From contig CAZHMD010000001.1 in the NCBI GenBank assembly GCA_964533735.1, positions 434,001 through 498,000 on the forward strand: a stretch of DNA of 64,000 bases, written 5' to 3'. Below the pieces are notes generated by a model that worked only from the letters and a program-made list of their open reading frames with translations, was not told where the DNA came from and did no database searches. The position numbers were made by a program, and so were the translations under genes. This stretch comes from UBA6107 sp964533735. GTDB taxonomy: Bacteria; Chloroflexota; Anaerolineae; Anaerolineales; Anaerolineaceae. Of this stretch, positions 1 to 8,353 are shown piece after piece; within the stretch, counting starts at the first letter, position 1; every line of letters starts with the position of its first letter.

Positions 1-2
1 GG

Positions 3-206
3 GATTCTCGCAGGGCGAAGCGTTTTTTTGACGACAATAGTATTGAGTACGACTGGATTGATATTGATATAGATCGTGAGGCTGGAAAGGTGGTCGAACA
101 GATCAACGGTGGATTCAGGAGCGTTCCAACCATCATCTTCCCGGATGGATCCACGCTCACAGAGCCTTCCACATCCCAACTCCGAGCTAAATTCAACTTG
201 GGGTAA
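3..206 (+). CDS. Glutaredoxin-like protein, C-terminal part (5' truncated by window)
   Basis: The reading frame is open from the window edge and ends at TAA 204-206, giving 67 residues. It opens with DSRRAKRFFDDNSIEYDWID and continues with a VPTIIFPDG segment, the cis-Pro loop typical of the thioredoxin/glutaredoxin fold. The C-terminal pattern fits small glutaredoxin or mycoredoxin-like proteins (about 80 residues), which reduce mixed disulfides. The N-terminal redox motif (CxxC or CxxS) would lie just outside the window and cannot be checked. The gene converges with the minus-strand gene ending at 209, leaving two bases between the stop codons. Family level is fairly secure; the exact subtype is inferred. 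Confidence 0.75.
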   Translation, partial: DSRRAKRFFDDNSIEYDWIDIDIDREAGKVVEQINGGFRSVPTIIFPDGSTLTEPSTSQLRAKFNLG

Positions 207-208
207 AT

Positions 209-466
209 CTACTCTTTACTGCCGTGCGAAGTTAACCGCTTTATTACCCATACTAAAAAGGCACTGACCAGTACTCCAATACCCACGAAAAGTAATTTAG
301 TATTCTTTTTGGTAGATTCCACAAAAATAGTTGGCACATTTGTGATCTTATTCTTAAGCGAATTTACAAAATCAGCGTCCGGCATGACAGGTTTAATCAA
401 TTGAGATAACTTTGATTCCAGATTACCAATATTGGCGTTTCTCAACCTGCTAAAAGGCTCATTCAT
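209..466 (-). CDS. Small single-TM protein downstream of an ECF-like sigma factor (possible anti-sigma partner)
   Basis: An 85-residue protein with a soluble N-terminal part (about 1-55) and one hydrophobic segment (about 58-77, LLFVGIGVLVSAFLVWVI), followed by a short basic tail. The start at 466 is chosen because its ATG overlaps the sigma-factor stop (459-461) and an AAGGGG-type ribosome site lies just upstream; a start 12 codons earlier is possible. Position directly after a sigma factor and a single membrane segment are the usual layout of anti-sigma factors. I see no zinc-binding HxxxCxxC motif or other recognised anti-sigma domain, so function is unproven. Confidence 0.65.
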   Translation of the reverse strand: MNEPFSRLRNANIGNLESKLSQLIKPVMPDADFVNSLKNKITNVPTIFVESTKKNTKLLFVGIGVLVSAFLVWVIKRLTSHGSKE

Positions 467-1067
467 TTTCCAATCCCCTTTTTTTATCTGTTTCGTAACC
501 AATTTTCACCATTTCATCCTTAAGGGCAATTAATGCCCGATGGTAAAGACTTTTAATCGCACCTTCAGTCCGCCCCATTATTTGGGCAATTTCCGCGTTC
601 GAAAGATCTTCCAGGTATTTCAGCAGGATCAATTGCTGTCGATCTGGGGCGATCCTTCTGATGCCTTTCAGGAGTAACTCGGTTTCCTGGTTCTTTTCCA
701 CAAAGGTTTCAGGTAGATCCTGCCGTTGTGGAAGTTCGGGTTGTTCGTCAAGTGATACTTCTTTCCTGCGTTGTCTGTCTCGATGCCAGTTTGCGATCAG
801 GTTATGCGCGATGCGGTAAAGCCAGGCTGAAAATGGTATCCCTTTTTCCTCGTAATTTTTAATGTGCCCAAAAGCACGGTAGAAAACCCGCGAAGTGATA
901 TCTTCTGCATCGTCTTCAGAACCAACCCGGTAAAAAATATAGTTGTATATGCGGGTTACATTCTGGCTGTACAGGAAGGAAAAAGCTTCTGGATCACCTG
1001 TCCGGGCTAACTGGACTGCGTTTTCCGCAGTGATCTCCCGAATTTTCTGCTTGTTTCCTTTTGTCAT
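459..1067 (-). CDS. RNA polymerase sigma factor, sigma-70 family (ECF-like)
   Basis: This 202-residue protein has the two-domain ECF layout. Region 2 lies at about residues 20-100 (SEDDAEDITSRVFYRAF, then SAWLYRIAHNLIANWHRDR). Region 4 lies at about 140-190, with NAEIAQIMGRTEGAIKSLYH as the helix-turn-helix for -35 recognition. The start at 1067 is preferred: the longer frame to 1184 would run into the upstream protease gene and adds 39 residues unlike any sigma N-terminus. It would direct RNA polymerase to a specific regulon. It lies between a membrane subtilase gene (46-base gap) and a one-TM protein (stop/start overlap), probably one transcript, which suggests membrane-linked control. The regulon is unknown. 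Confidence 0.9.
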   Translation of the reverse strand: MTKGNKQKIREITAENAVQLARTGDPEAFSFLYSQNVTRIYNYIFYRVGSEDDAEDITSRVFYRAFGHIKNYEEKGIPFSAWLYRIAHNLIANWHRDRQRRKEVSLDEQPELPQRQDLPETFVEKNQETELLLKGIRRIAPDRQQLILLKYLEDLSNAEIAQIMGRTEGAIKSLYHRALIALKDEMVKIGYETDKKRGLENE

Positions 1068-1113
1068 CTGATTAAACCCATCTCTACAGTTATGGATGCG
1101 ATGTTGTTCAGTG

Positions 1114-3513
1114 TTATTTCCAATTAATCGCCGCCTGCACAGCAGCGTATGCGTCCAGGATGCCTGCCCCGACCGCCTGGTCAACTTCGCCGCAAATTGG
1201 TGGAGTACCCTTGTATTCCTGCGCTGTGAATCTCAATATTTTCATTGTATTCTCCACATCACCAATCAATGCAGGATTTGCCGACCACATCAAAGCCACC
1301 ACACCGGTCACGTGAGGTGCGGCAAAAGAGGTACCATCCGCCGTGGTATAACCGCCACCTGGGTATGAACTGATTACCGTTTCTCCTGGAGCAAGGATAT
1401 CAGGTTTTTGTCTTTCGCTCCCGTCCACCAAAACAGGACCGAAGCTTGAAAATGAGGATAAATCGCCGTTCTGATTAACAGCGCCTGCAGTGAAAACTGA
1501 TGCATAAATAGCAATCGGATCTGTGACTGAAGCACATCCATAATTACCAGTGTTTCCTGCAGCTGCGGACATAAAGATGCCCGCGGTGGTCAGTGCATTC
1601 ATTGCCTCCTCATATACCGATGAATCACATCCTTCCACATCCGGGCAGCCCCAGGAGTTGTTGACAATATTTGCACCCATCGATGGATCACCATCCTTGA
1701 ATGGGTCACCGCCCTGTGGGAATGGCGCAAGCATGAACTGCATACAGTCCAGGTACCTTGCCGGGTTGCCAAGATTGCGCGCCAGGTTTACACAACCAAT
1801 CCATTGGGCGCCAGGTGCAATCCCAATATCCTTACCCGCAACAATTCCAAGAGTCATCGTTCCATGGCCTGAAAGGTCCACTGGAAACGGAGACGCATTC
1901 CAGGGATCATACCAATTATAGTTATCACTGCTGCTTGACCCTCGATAATTTTCCGTAAGTTGAGGGTGCCTGCCATCCGCCCCGCTGTCGGTTTGCCCGA
2001 TAATAATTCCTCTCCCGTTGATTTTCAATTCCTTTGCCACCTGTTCGGCGCGGATCATTTGAATATTCCAGGCTGGCGTTTCAGGGATTGTTTGAGTGTC
2101 TGCCTCTCCAGCATTGTTCACCTGCGGAAGCGGACGTAACTGCGGGCTGTCAAGTATGCGGTCAACTGCATCATTACGCGCCAACAGCAGTTTTACAAGG
2201 TTTCCTCCACTCACCTCAAAACCATTGACCAGGTAATAGGAGGTGTACTTTATTTGGACCTTGTCCAACGTACCTCGGAGTTCAGTCTGACTATTGGTGG
2301 CATATTCTGTTAATTGTCGATATACCCCCTGCCGTCTCACGGACTGATCCTCGATACTTGCAACGCTGGCTAGATCTGCCCGGGATTTAAGGATAACAAA
2401 CACCTTTTCTCCATGAAATCCGATTTGTCCCCAGAATGCGTAGACCATCAAAAAACTAACGATGCTCGCCGCGAGCAAACCGAAATTCCATTTCAACGGT
2501 AGGTTAATATTTTTCAGAAAACGGAAGTTAAGCATGATCACGATGATGAGTGTGATCAAACTCATAAACGTGAACCAGGCAGCTCGGTTTGCCCAAAAAA
2601 GAACCTCTCCATCACCGCTTCCGACGATCAAAGAGAGTTCATCCATATCAAAGAAAATCAAAGGTAAGGCAATCACGAATGCTGCTACCAAAAAAACGGC
2701 CTTTCGCCCCTGATCCCGTCTGCCGATCCCCGCAATAGACAGCCCCGCCAGCACCCAGCCGCTGATCGGAACCGCGATCACCAGTATGGATTGAGAACCA
2801 TTATGTGCCAGTGCTGTCACAAAAATGAGCAGGGCAATGAATACTACAAATCCATCCAGGATAAGGTCTGATACACGTAATTCGCGTTCTTCAGTGTGGA
2901 CCCGTTCCAGATATTGTGGAAAAAGTAATTTAACAACCAGCAGGCCGAATACGATCCCAACACCGATTTCAAGCAATGTGTCTAGGACTGAACCCAGTGC
3001 TCCCCAGAGAAGCCACGGGATGGACAACCCAAAAGCCAGAATTCCGGCAATTCCCAGTAGGGTTGATTTTGGTTTGAGATTAAGTGGTTGCCCTTCAATT
3101 GGTTTTTTGAACGCGATCAATCCAATCAGAAGCATGGTCATTGAACTGATCTGCAGGATCGCCGTCTCGTTTTGGGCGGTAAGATACAACATTTTTAACG
3201 GTATGGTAAGTATTGCCAGAATTGAAGCAATCATCCATACACGAAAGATCAGTTTTAACCGCGGATTCTTGACCGTCAAGTTCAGGATCAAAGTTGGTAT
3301 GAATGCCAGGGCTGCATACACTGCATGGATTACCCAGCGAATATCCGCAACTCCAATTGAACTCTCAAACAAAGTCTGTTCGAGTGCCCAGGTAGCAAAA
3401 AGGTTAATTCCAGATAGAACAATAATCCACAGTGAAGCCAATATAACTAAAAGAACAACACCGCAGCCTTTTGCATCTACTTTTGGTTTTTCAATTTGAA
3501 CTGCTTCTTCCAT
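1114..3513 (-). CDS. Subtilisin-like serine protease (S8) with a large multi-TM N-terminal region
   Basis: A 799-residue protein. Roughly residues 20-370 contain about ten hydrophobic segments, and the C-terminal part (from about 500) is a subtilase. The catalytic triad is visible: Asp509 (GQTDSGADG), His550 (LSGHGTMTLG) and Ser729 (DGTSFAAPHVTGVVALM). I chose the ATG at 3513 because AAAGG sits eight bases upstream; a GTG/ATG pair seven codons earlier is possible. No classical signal peptide is seen, so the protease domain is probably anchored by the N-terminal bundle and faces outward. It is the first gene of a likely operon with the sigma factor and one-TM protein. Most secreted subtilases lack such a membrane bundle. 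The substrate is unknown. Confidence 0.9.
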   Translation of the reverse strand: MEEAVQIEKPKVDAKGCGVVLLVILASLWIIVLSGINLFATWALEQTLFESSIGVADIRWVIHAVYAALAFIPTLILNLTVKNPRLKLIFRVWMIASILAILTIPLKMLYLTAQNETAILQISSMTMLLIGLIAFKKPIEGQPLNLKPKSTLLGIAGILAFGLSIPWLLWGALGSVLDTLLEIGVGIVFGLLVVKLLFPQYLERVHTEERELRVSDLILDGFVVFIALLIFVTALAHNGSQSILVIAVPISGWVLAGLSIAGIGRRDQGRKAVFLVAAFVIALPLIFFDMDELSLIVGSGDGEVLFWANRAAWFTFMSLITLIIVIMLNFRFLKNINLPLKWNFGLLAASIVSFLMVYAFWGQIGFHGEKVFVILKSRADLASVASIEDQSVRRQGVYRQLTEYATNSQTELRGTLDKVQIKYTSYYLVNGFEVSGGNLVKLLLARNDAVDRILDSPQLRPLPQVNNAGEADTQTIPETPAWNIQMIRAEQVAKELKINGRGIIIGQTDSGADGRHPQLTENYRGSSSSDNYNWYDPWNASPFPVDLSGHGTMTLGIVAGKDIGIAPGAQWIGCVNLARNLGNPARYLDCMQFMLAPFPQGGDPFKDGDPSMGANIVNNSWGCPDVEGCDSSVYEEAMNALTTAGIFMSAAAGNTGNYGCASVTDPIAIYASVFTAGAVNQNGDLSSFSSFGPVLVDGSERQKPDILAPGETVISSYPGGGYTTADGTSFAAPHVTGVVALMWSANPALIGDVENTMKILRFTAQEYKGTPPICGEVDQAVGAGILDAYAAVQAAINWK

Positions 3514-3729
3514 TCGTGCTGCCTTTCCCATCACTTCTCAAAGGTTGGTTATCCTGGGATTCATTCATTACAGGATTATAAAGTCATTCTATTAATCAGG
3601 ATAGCGCATTTTTCCTGGCCTAAGGATAAATAAATTTTCATATTCTGGAGTACTCTGACAATTCTATTTAAAAACCAACTTTTTTATCGATCAAATTTAT
3701 TTATGGAATGTTCATTTCAACGACGTCTC

Positions 3730-3758
3730 TTGACCCTTTTTAGCAGTCAGGCTACAAT
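3730..3758 (+). promoter_or_regulatory. Sigma70-type promoter of the glyA-gcvT fusion gene
   Basis: TTGACC at 3730-3735 and TACAAT at 3753-3758 are separated by exactly 17 bases. Each differs from consensus at one position. Transcription would begin near 3765, giving a leader of about 165 bases before the start codon at 3930. It is the best -35/-10 pair in the window. Confidence 0.75.
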
Positions 3759-3778
3759 AGATTAGTGCGTAGGGTTTC

Positions 3779-3811
3779 ATGTCTGATCCTGATTGTCCCG
3801 TTGATCAGTGA
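3779..3811 (+). CDS. Putative leader peptide uORF1 (10 residues)
   Basis: An ATG in the leader, with TAGGG four bases upstream as a possible ribosome site, opens MSDPDCPVDQ and stops at TGA 3809-3811. The stop overlaps an in-frame GTG of the next small ORF (GTGA). It is too short for coding statistics; the evidence is only its place in the transcript and the overlap chain. It may be chance. Confidence 0.25.
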   Translation: MSDPDCPVDQ

Positions 3812-3933
3812 AAAATCTGGCGATTGAGAAACGAATGACTGATACCTCACTGATTAAACCTCCCAAGGATACGCTGTTCGGCGATCCAAAGGTGGTTTTT
3901 TATTTTAATCTAATCAAGGAGAGAGACCGATGA
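3808..3933 (+). CDS. Putative leader ORF uORF2 (41 residues from GTG, or 32 from ATG 3835)
   Basis: The frame runs from GTG 3808 (alternative ATG 3835) to TGA 3931-3933, overlapping the start of the GlyA-GcvT gene as ATGA. The peptide ends in VVFYFNLIKERDR and matches no family I recognise. Its start overlaps the stop of uORF1, so ribosomes could pass from uORF1 to uORF2 to the enzyme gene. The last codons coincide with the ribosome site of the downstream gene (AAGGAGAGAG), which may by itself explain the terminal KERDR. No clear ribosome site precedes uORF2. This is a tentative call. Confidence 0.3.
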   Translation: MKNLAIEKRMTDTSLIKPPKDTLFGDPKVVFYFNLIKERDR

Positions 3934-6900
3934 AAGACTTCCTTATCCGTGGGAAACTTAATGAGATCGATCCTGAAGTATATCAATTATCTGAATTTGA
4001 AACTGAAAGGCAGTTCCGTAAACTCATTCTAATTCCTTCTGAAAGCACAGCTCCTGCTGCGGTTCGAGAATCGCTCAGCTCTGTCTTCCAAAATCTCTAT
4101 GCCGAGGGCTATCCAGATGAAGAAACACGCTGGATGTCCCAAACAGAAATCCTCGATTACCCGACCCGGTTGGCATACTACCGGCGTTATGCTGACCCGC
4201 GCTACTACAAGGGAGTGGAGTATGCCGATGCCATTGAATCCCTGGCACGCAGACGCTGCGCTGAGGTATTCGCCACTGACAAGGTTTCGGCGGATCAGAT
4301 TTTCGTCAACGTCCAGGCACTTTCCGGAGCACCTGCCAATAATGCCGTTTACCACGCGCTCATCGAACCCGGGGATGCGATACTTGGCATGAACCTGCTG
4401 CACGGCGGTCACCTGACTCATGGCTCTTCGGTAAACCGCACCGGAAAACTCTACCGCGTTTCTCACTACAATGTCGACCCTCTAACCGAGATGATCGATT
4501 ATGACAAATTGGAAGCTATAGCCAAAGAGAGTCTACCGAAAGTAATAATTTGCGGTTATTCTTCATATCCATGGATTCCTGACTGGGCACGCTTCCGCGC
4601 TATCGCGGATTCTGTCGGGGCTTACCTTTTGGCAGATGTCTCTCATATCGCGGGTATGATTGCCGGTAAAGCCATCCCTTCACCAGTCGGCCATGCGCAT
4701 GTCATCACCTTCACTACGCATAAGACACTTTGTGGACCCCGGGGAGCTTGTATCCTCACCACTGATCCTGCCCTTTCCAAAAAAATCGACAAGGCTGTTT
4801 TCCCGGGCGAACAAGGCGGTCCGCACGTTCATGTCTTTGCCGCCCTTGCCACCACCTTCAAGCTCGCAAGCGAAAAACCATTTAGAGAACTTCAATCTCA
4901 GATCATAAAGAATTGCCAGGCGCTTACCGATCAATTGAAGAAACGCGGATTACGCATTTCGTTCAGCGGAACAAATTCCCACTTGGGCAACGTGGATTGT
5001 AAAACCATTGTCGGACCGGACGGTACAACTCTCTCCGGAGATATGGCAGCCCGCATCCTCGATGTTGCCGGCATTGTCCTTAACCGCAACACCATCCCGG
5101 GGGATAAAACCGCATTATTCGCTTCAGGGATTCGTTATGGCACTCCATGGATGACTCAGCGGGGCTTGCTTGAAACTGAGATGGTTGCAGTTGCAAATAT
5201 CATTGCTGATGTTCTCCTGTCCACTGTCCCATACTCTGTGGATACAAAAAAAGGACCTGCAGTTCGAGCTAAAGTAGATTTCCAGGTTTTGGAAAAAGCC
5301 AAGATTCGCGTGCGGGAATTATGCGAAAAAGCAGGCGCTGATTTGGAATTCCACAAGAGCGGTTATCCCCATTTTTATTACATCGATGACAAATCCCAAT
5401 CAAAGTCAGAGTCCACCTCCCTTGATATATATGGGGAGCATGTGCAGCATTTTGTGCAATATAGCTTCAGTTCTGACACTGGAACCCTAAAGGTTGGAGA
5501 AGATCAGCCTGCGTCCTTGTCAATTTTAGAGTCGACCATTCACGGGCAACTGGGTAAAGTGGATTCGACCAAGTACCGCTTTACATTCCCCAAAGTCAGT
5601 TATGGGGTCGTAGCCGCTTTCCTCCGTGATCTTTCTGATGGCTATATCGCATTTGATCAGGATCTTCCCCGCCGTATTCCCGGACCGATCGTGATCGAAG
5701 AGAACCCTGAAATCCTCTTAACCATTTCAAAGAATGAAATTGAGAAAAATCGGAAACCCTATTTCATTGGCCAGAAGAATTCTCCAACTACCCGCCTGCC
5801 TAAATTCTCATGGGAAGAAAAACCAACCGATAAACTTATGCGCACTCCTCTCTATGAGACACATAAAGCCATGGGTGCGAAGATCATCCCCTTTGCCGGC
5901 TGGGACATGCCTGTTTGGTACAACTCGGTGGTGGAAGAACATCTTGCCTGCCGCGACGTTGCCGGATTATTTGATGTCGCCCACATGGGTGTCTTCCAGG
6001 CTGAAGGTCCACAAGCCGCCCAGTTCCTTGACAGCGTTTGTGGCAATGATATTGGCGGATTGGAAGTTGGCGAATCCTGTTACACGCATTTCCTCGACCC
6101 CCAGGCGAATGTCATTGATGACACGCTTGTCTACCGTCGCGATAAAGAAAAATACCTGGTTGTAGTGAATGCCTCGAATGACGCAAAAGATTGGGCTTGG
6201 CTCAATGCTGTACGAGAAAACAAAGTAGCCATCGATGCGGAGCGTCCATGGGTGGTAGCTTTCGGCACAGGGCTAACCTTGCGCAACTTGCGAGATCCCA
6301 AGGAAGGCAAAGATATGCGTGTCGATATTGCCTTGCAGGGACCAAAATCGCGAGACATTCTCCTGGCGCTCGGTTGTGACGCTGCTACAACCAAACGCAT
6401 CAAAGCCCTCAAACGCACTGAACTCTGCGACGCAGTTGTCGGTGGTTTTGACCTGATCGTCTCCCGCACTGGCTATACTGGCGAGAAAATGGCGTTCGAA
6501 CTCTTTATTCACCCTGACAAAGCTGCTGACTTGTGGCAGGCAATAAGCAAGATTGGCGAACCTCTTGGGATGAAAGCCTGTGGTTTAGGCGCTCGTGACT
6601 CTTTACGAACAGAAGCAGGCTTGCCACTTTACGGTCACGAAATGGGCGGCGAGATCAATTTCGGTGTAGCGGAAGCCGGGTTCGGTTCTTATGTGAAAGA
6701 ATACAAACCCTGGTTCATCGGGCGGGACGCCTACATCGAAAGAGAGAAAGAACGTAAGGGAGAGGTTATCCGCTTCCGGTTCAATGAAAAAGCAGTTCGC
6801 ATGGCGCATAATGGCGATCCAGTAGTCGATGCAAAGGGTAAAATGATCGGAGTTGTCACCAGTTGCACCATCGATAAGGAAGGCTTCCTTACCGGTCAGG

Positions 6901-7058
6901 CATTCCTGGACCTGCGCAGTGCAATTGAAGGCACTCCAATATTTATTTATCAGGGTGCTCCCAAGCAGGCATCCAAAGCTCCTGGTGATCTGGTATCTGG
7001 CGATAAAGTCATCTTACCCACTCCGGCAACCGTTGTCAGTCGTTTTCCAAAACTTTAA
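3930..7058 (+). CDS. Serine hydroxymethyltransferase - aminomethyltransferase (GlyA-GcvT) fusion
   Basis: A 1,042-residue fusion of two folate enzymes. Residues about 25-430 are a divergent serine hydroxymethyltransferase: LIPSESTAP near the N-terminus, ADVSHIAGMIAG, and the PLP lysine K265 in TTHKTLCGPRG. Residues about 637-1042 are a glycine cleavage T-protein (TPLYETHKAMGAKIIPFAGW, DVAHMG, SRTGYTGE), the aminomethyltransferase releasing ammonia and methylene-tetrahydrofolate. A linker of about 200 residues (430-636) matches neither family in a way I recognise. Joining the two would channel methylene-THF between glycine cleavage and serine formation (inference). A good ribosome site (AAGGAGAGAG) precedes ATG 3930. 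No P or H protein gene is seen nearby, so the rest of the cleavage system must be elsewhere. Confidence 0.93.
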   Translation: MKDFLIRGKLNEIDPEVYQLSEFETERQFRKLILIPSESTAPAAVRESLSSVFQNLYAEGYPDEETRWMSQTEILDYPTRLAYYRRYADPRYYKGVEYADAIESLARRRCAEVFATDKVSADQIFVNVQALSGAPANNAVYHALIEPGDAILGMNLLHGGHLTHGSSVNRTGKLYRVSHYNVDPLTEMIDYDKLEAIAKESLPKVIICGYSSYPWIPDWARFRAIADSVGAYLLADVSHIAGMIAGKAIPSPVGHAHVITFTTHKTLCGPRGACILTTDPALSKKIDKAVFPGEQGGPHVHVFAALATTFKLASEKPFRELQSQIIKNCQALTDQLKKRGLRISFSGTNSHLGNVDCKTIVGPDGTTLSGDMAARILDVAGIVLNRNTIPGDKTALFASGIRYGTPWMTQRGLLETEMVAVANIIADVLLSTVPYSVDTKKGPAVRAKVDFQVLEKAKIRVRELCEKAGADLEFHKSGYPHFYYIDDKSQSKSESTSLDIYGEHVQHFVQYSFSSDTGTLKVGEDQPASLSILESTIHGQLGKVDSTKYRFTFPKVSYGVVAAFLRDLSDGYIAFDQDLPRRIPGPIVIEENPEILLTISKNEIEKNRKPYFIGQKNSPTTRLPKFSWEEKPTDKLMRTPLYETHKAMGAKIIPFAGWDMPVWYNSVVEEHLACRDVAGLFDVAHMGVFQAEGPQAAQFLDSVCGNDIGGLEVGESCYTHFLDPQANVIDDTLVYRRDKEKYLVVVNASNDAKDWAWLNAVRENKVAIDAERPWVVAFGTGLTLRNLRDPKEGKDMRVDIALQGPKSRDILLALGCDAATTKRIKALKRTELCDAVVGGFDLIVSRTGYTGEKMAFELFIHPDKAADLWQAISKIGEPLGMKACGLGARDSLRTEAGLPLYGHEMGGEINFGVAEAGFGSYVKEYKPWFIGRDAYIEREKERKGEVIRFRFNEKAVRMAHNGDPVVDAKGKMIGVVTSCTIDKEGFLTGQAFLDLRSAIEGTPIFIYQGAPKQASKAPGDLVSGDKVILPTPATVVSRFPKL

Positions 7059-7105
7059 ACGAGTAATGTATAGTTAAAAATTGATCTAAGGAGAGAATTC
7101 CAAAA

Positions 7106-8323
7106 ATGCAGACCCCCTGGGACTATAGATACGCACAACGCACACAAAAGATGAAGGCTTCGGCCATTCGTGAATTGTTAAAATTTGCAGAACAACCGGA
7201 CATGATTTCTTTTGGCGGAGGGTTTCCGGCTGCGGAGGTGTTCCCGGTCAAGGAATTCCAACGGGCTTGCAATACTGTCCTGGAACATAAGGGGGCAGAG
7301 GCGTTGCAATATAGTGGGACAGATGGCTACGTCCCGTTGCGCGAGATGATCGCACGGCACACCAATCGCATCGGCATCACCGTTGATATTGACAATATCC
7401 TCATCACCTCAGGATCGCAGCAAGCTCTCGACCTTATTGGCAAGATCTTCATCAATCGTGGAGATCGCATCCTGGTAGAATCTCCGACCTATCTGGGTGC
7501 GCTCCAGGCTTGGAATGCTTACGGTGCGGAATATATCACAGTAAAAGCAGATGATGACGGCATGCGTACAGATCTGCTTGAAGACGCCTTGCGCATTGGA
7601 CCAAAATTCATATATGCCCTGCCCAATTTCCAAAATCCTACTGGAACAACCTTGCCTCTGGAACGCCGTAAGAAACTGATAGAAATGGCAGATCGCTATG
7701 GTGTACCCATCATCGAGGATGATCCTTATGGGCAACTTCGCTATGAAGGTGAGGACTTGCCCGCTGTCGAATTGCTTGACTCACAGATGCGTGAAAATAA
7801 CGGCAACTATTCTGGTAATGTTATTTACCTAAGCACATTTTCAAAGATACTTGCTCCAGGACTTAGATTAGCTTGGGTCATCGCTCCAAAAGAAGTCATC
7901 CGCAAGTTGTCTCTCGCCAAACAGGGAACTGATCTGCATACCGCCACCTTTAACCAAATCGTTGCCCACGAAGTTGGTCAGCATGGTTTTATAGATCAAC
8001 ACGTCAAAGTGATCCAGGATACCTATCGGGTAAGACGTAACGCCATGCTGGATGCCCTCGAAGAGCATATGCCGGAAGGAGTCCATTGGACTCATCCGCA
8101 GGGCGGTCTCTTCCTCTGGGTAACTTTGCCGGCACAATTCAATGCCACTGACATGCTGCAGGAAGCCATCAAGGAAAAAGTAGCCTATGTTCCTGGAGAA
8201 TTTTTCCACCCGGATGGTAATGGCAAGAACACGATGCGGCTGAACTTTTCATTCTGCAACCCTGAGAAAACCAACGAAGGGATTTCCAGGCTGGCAATCG
8301 CGCTCAAGAAGAAACTCTTGTAA
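7106..8323 (+). CDS. PLP-dependent aminotransferase, class I/II (LysN/MocR-like fold)
   Basis: This 405-residue protein is a fold-type I aminotransferase. The PLP lysine is K247 in STFSKILAPGLRLAW. Other marks are ISFGGGFPAAEVFP, TSGSQQALDL, the NPTG at about 177-180 and EDDPYGQLRY. The N-terminal GGG-P-x-EVFP pattern and overall length match the LysN/2-aminoadipate aminotransferase group, also found as MocR C-terminal domains. These enzymes transfer amino groups among 2-oxoglutarate, aromatic, branched or aminoadipate substrates, so specificity cannot be read. AAGGAG precedes the ATG. It follows the GlyA-GcvT gene by 47 bases and probably shares its transcript, ending at a strong terminator. 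Confidence 0.9.
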   Translation: MQTPWDYRYAQRTQKMKASAIRELLKFAEQPDMISFGGGFPAAEVFPVKEFQRACNTVLEHKGAEALQYSGTDGYVPLREMIARHTNRIGITVDIDNILITSGSQQALDLIGKIFINRGDRILVESPTYLGALQAWNAYGAEYITVKADDDGMRTDLLEDALRIGPKFIYALPNFQNPTGTTLPLERRKKLIEMADRYGVPIIEDDPYGQLRYEGEDLPAVELLDSQMRENNGNYSGNVIYLSTFSKILAPGLRLAWVIAPKEVIRKLSLAKQGTDLHTATFNQIVAHEVGQHGFIDQHVKVIQDTYRVRRNAMLDALEEHMPEGVHWTHPQGGLFLWVTLPAQFNATDMLQEAIKEKVAYVPGEFFHPDGNGKNTMRLNFSFCNPEKTNEGISRLAIALKKKLL

Positions 8324-8353
8324 AAAAAGGGAGCCTCACGGCTCCTTTTTTTA
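8322..8353. terminator. Bidirectional rho-independent terminator
   Basis: A run of A, then GGGAGCC, a TCAC loop, GGCTCC and a run of seven T, directly after the aminotransferase stop. The opposite strand also ends in a T tract, so it can serve the convergent kinase gene, whose stop (8351) lies at its edge. Confidence 0.85.

Larger units (their letters stand above)
3514..3929 (+). other. Intergenic region between divergent genes: promoter and leader of the GlyA-GcvT gene
   Basis: This stretch of about 415 bases separates the divergent protease and GlyA-GcvT genes. It holds one strong sigma70 promoter at 3730-3758 and then a leader of about 165 bases containing two tiny overlapping ORFs, listed separately. 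The AT-rich half nearest the protease (3535-3720) presumably carries the minus-strand promoter, but I could not assign clear boxes there. I looked for a glycine riboswitch because of the downstream gene and could not recognise its conserved core by eye. Confidence 0.6.

Noticed and set aside
459..1184. The longer, 241-residue version of the sigma factor.
   Set aside because: The extra 39 residues overlap the protease gene and do not resemble a sigma N-terminus; the ATG at 1067 gives a normal-length protein.
2825..3499. A 224-codon plus-strand open frame opposite the protease gene.
   Set aside because: It is the complement of the protease's membrane region, is rich in Arg/Ser/Thr and lacks a ribosome site or known motif. 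Similar long antisense frames occur opposite other genes here.
3760..3929. Possible glycine riboswitch in the GlyA-GcvT leader.
   Set aside because: The conserved glycine-aptamer core and tandem arrangement could not be recognised; the leader is better described by its two small overlapping ORFs. A covariance-model search would settle it.
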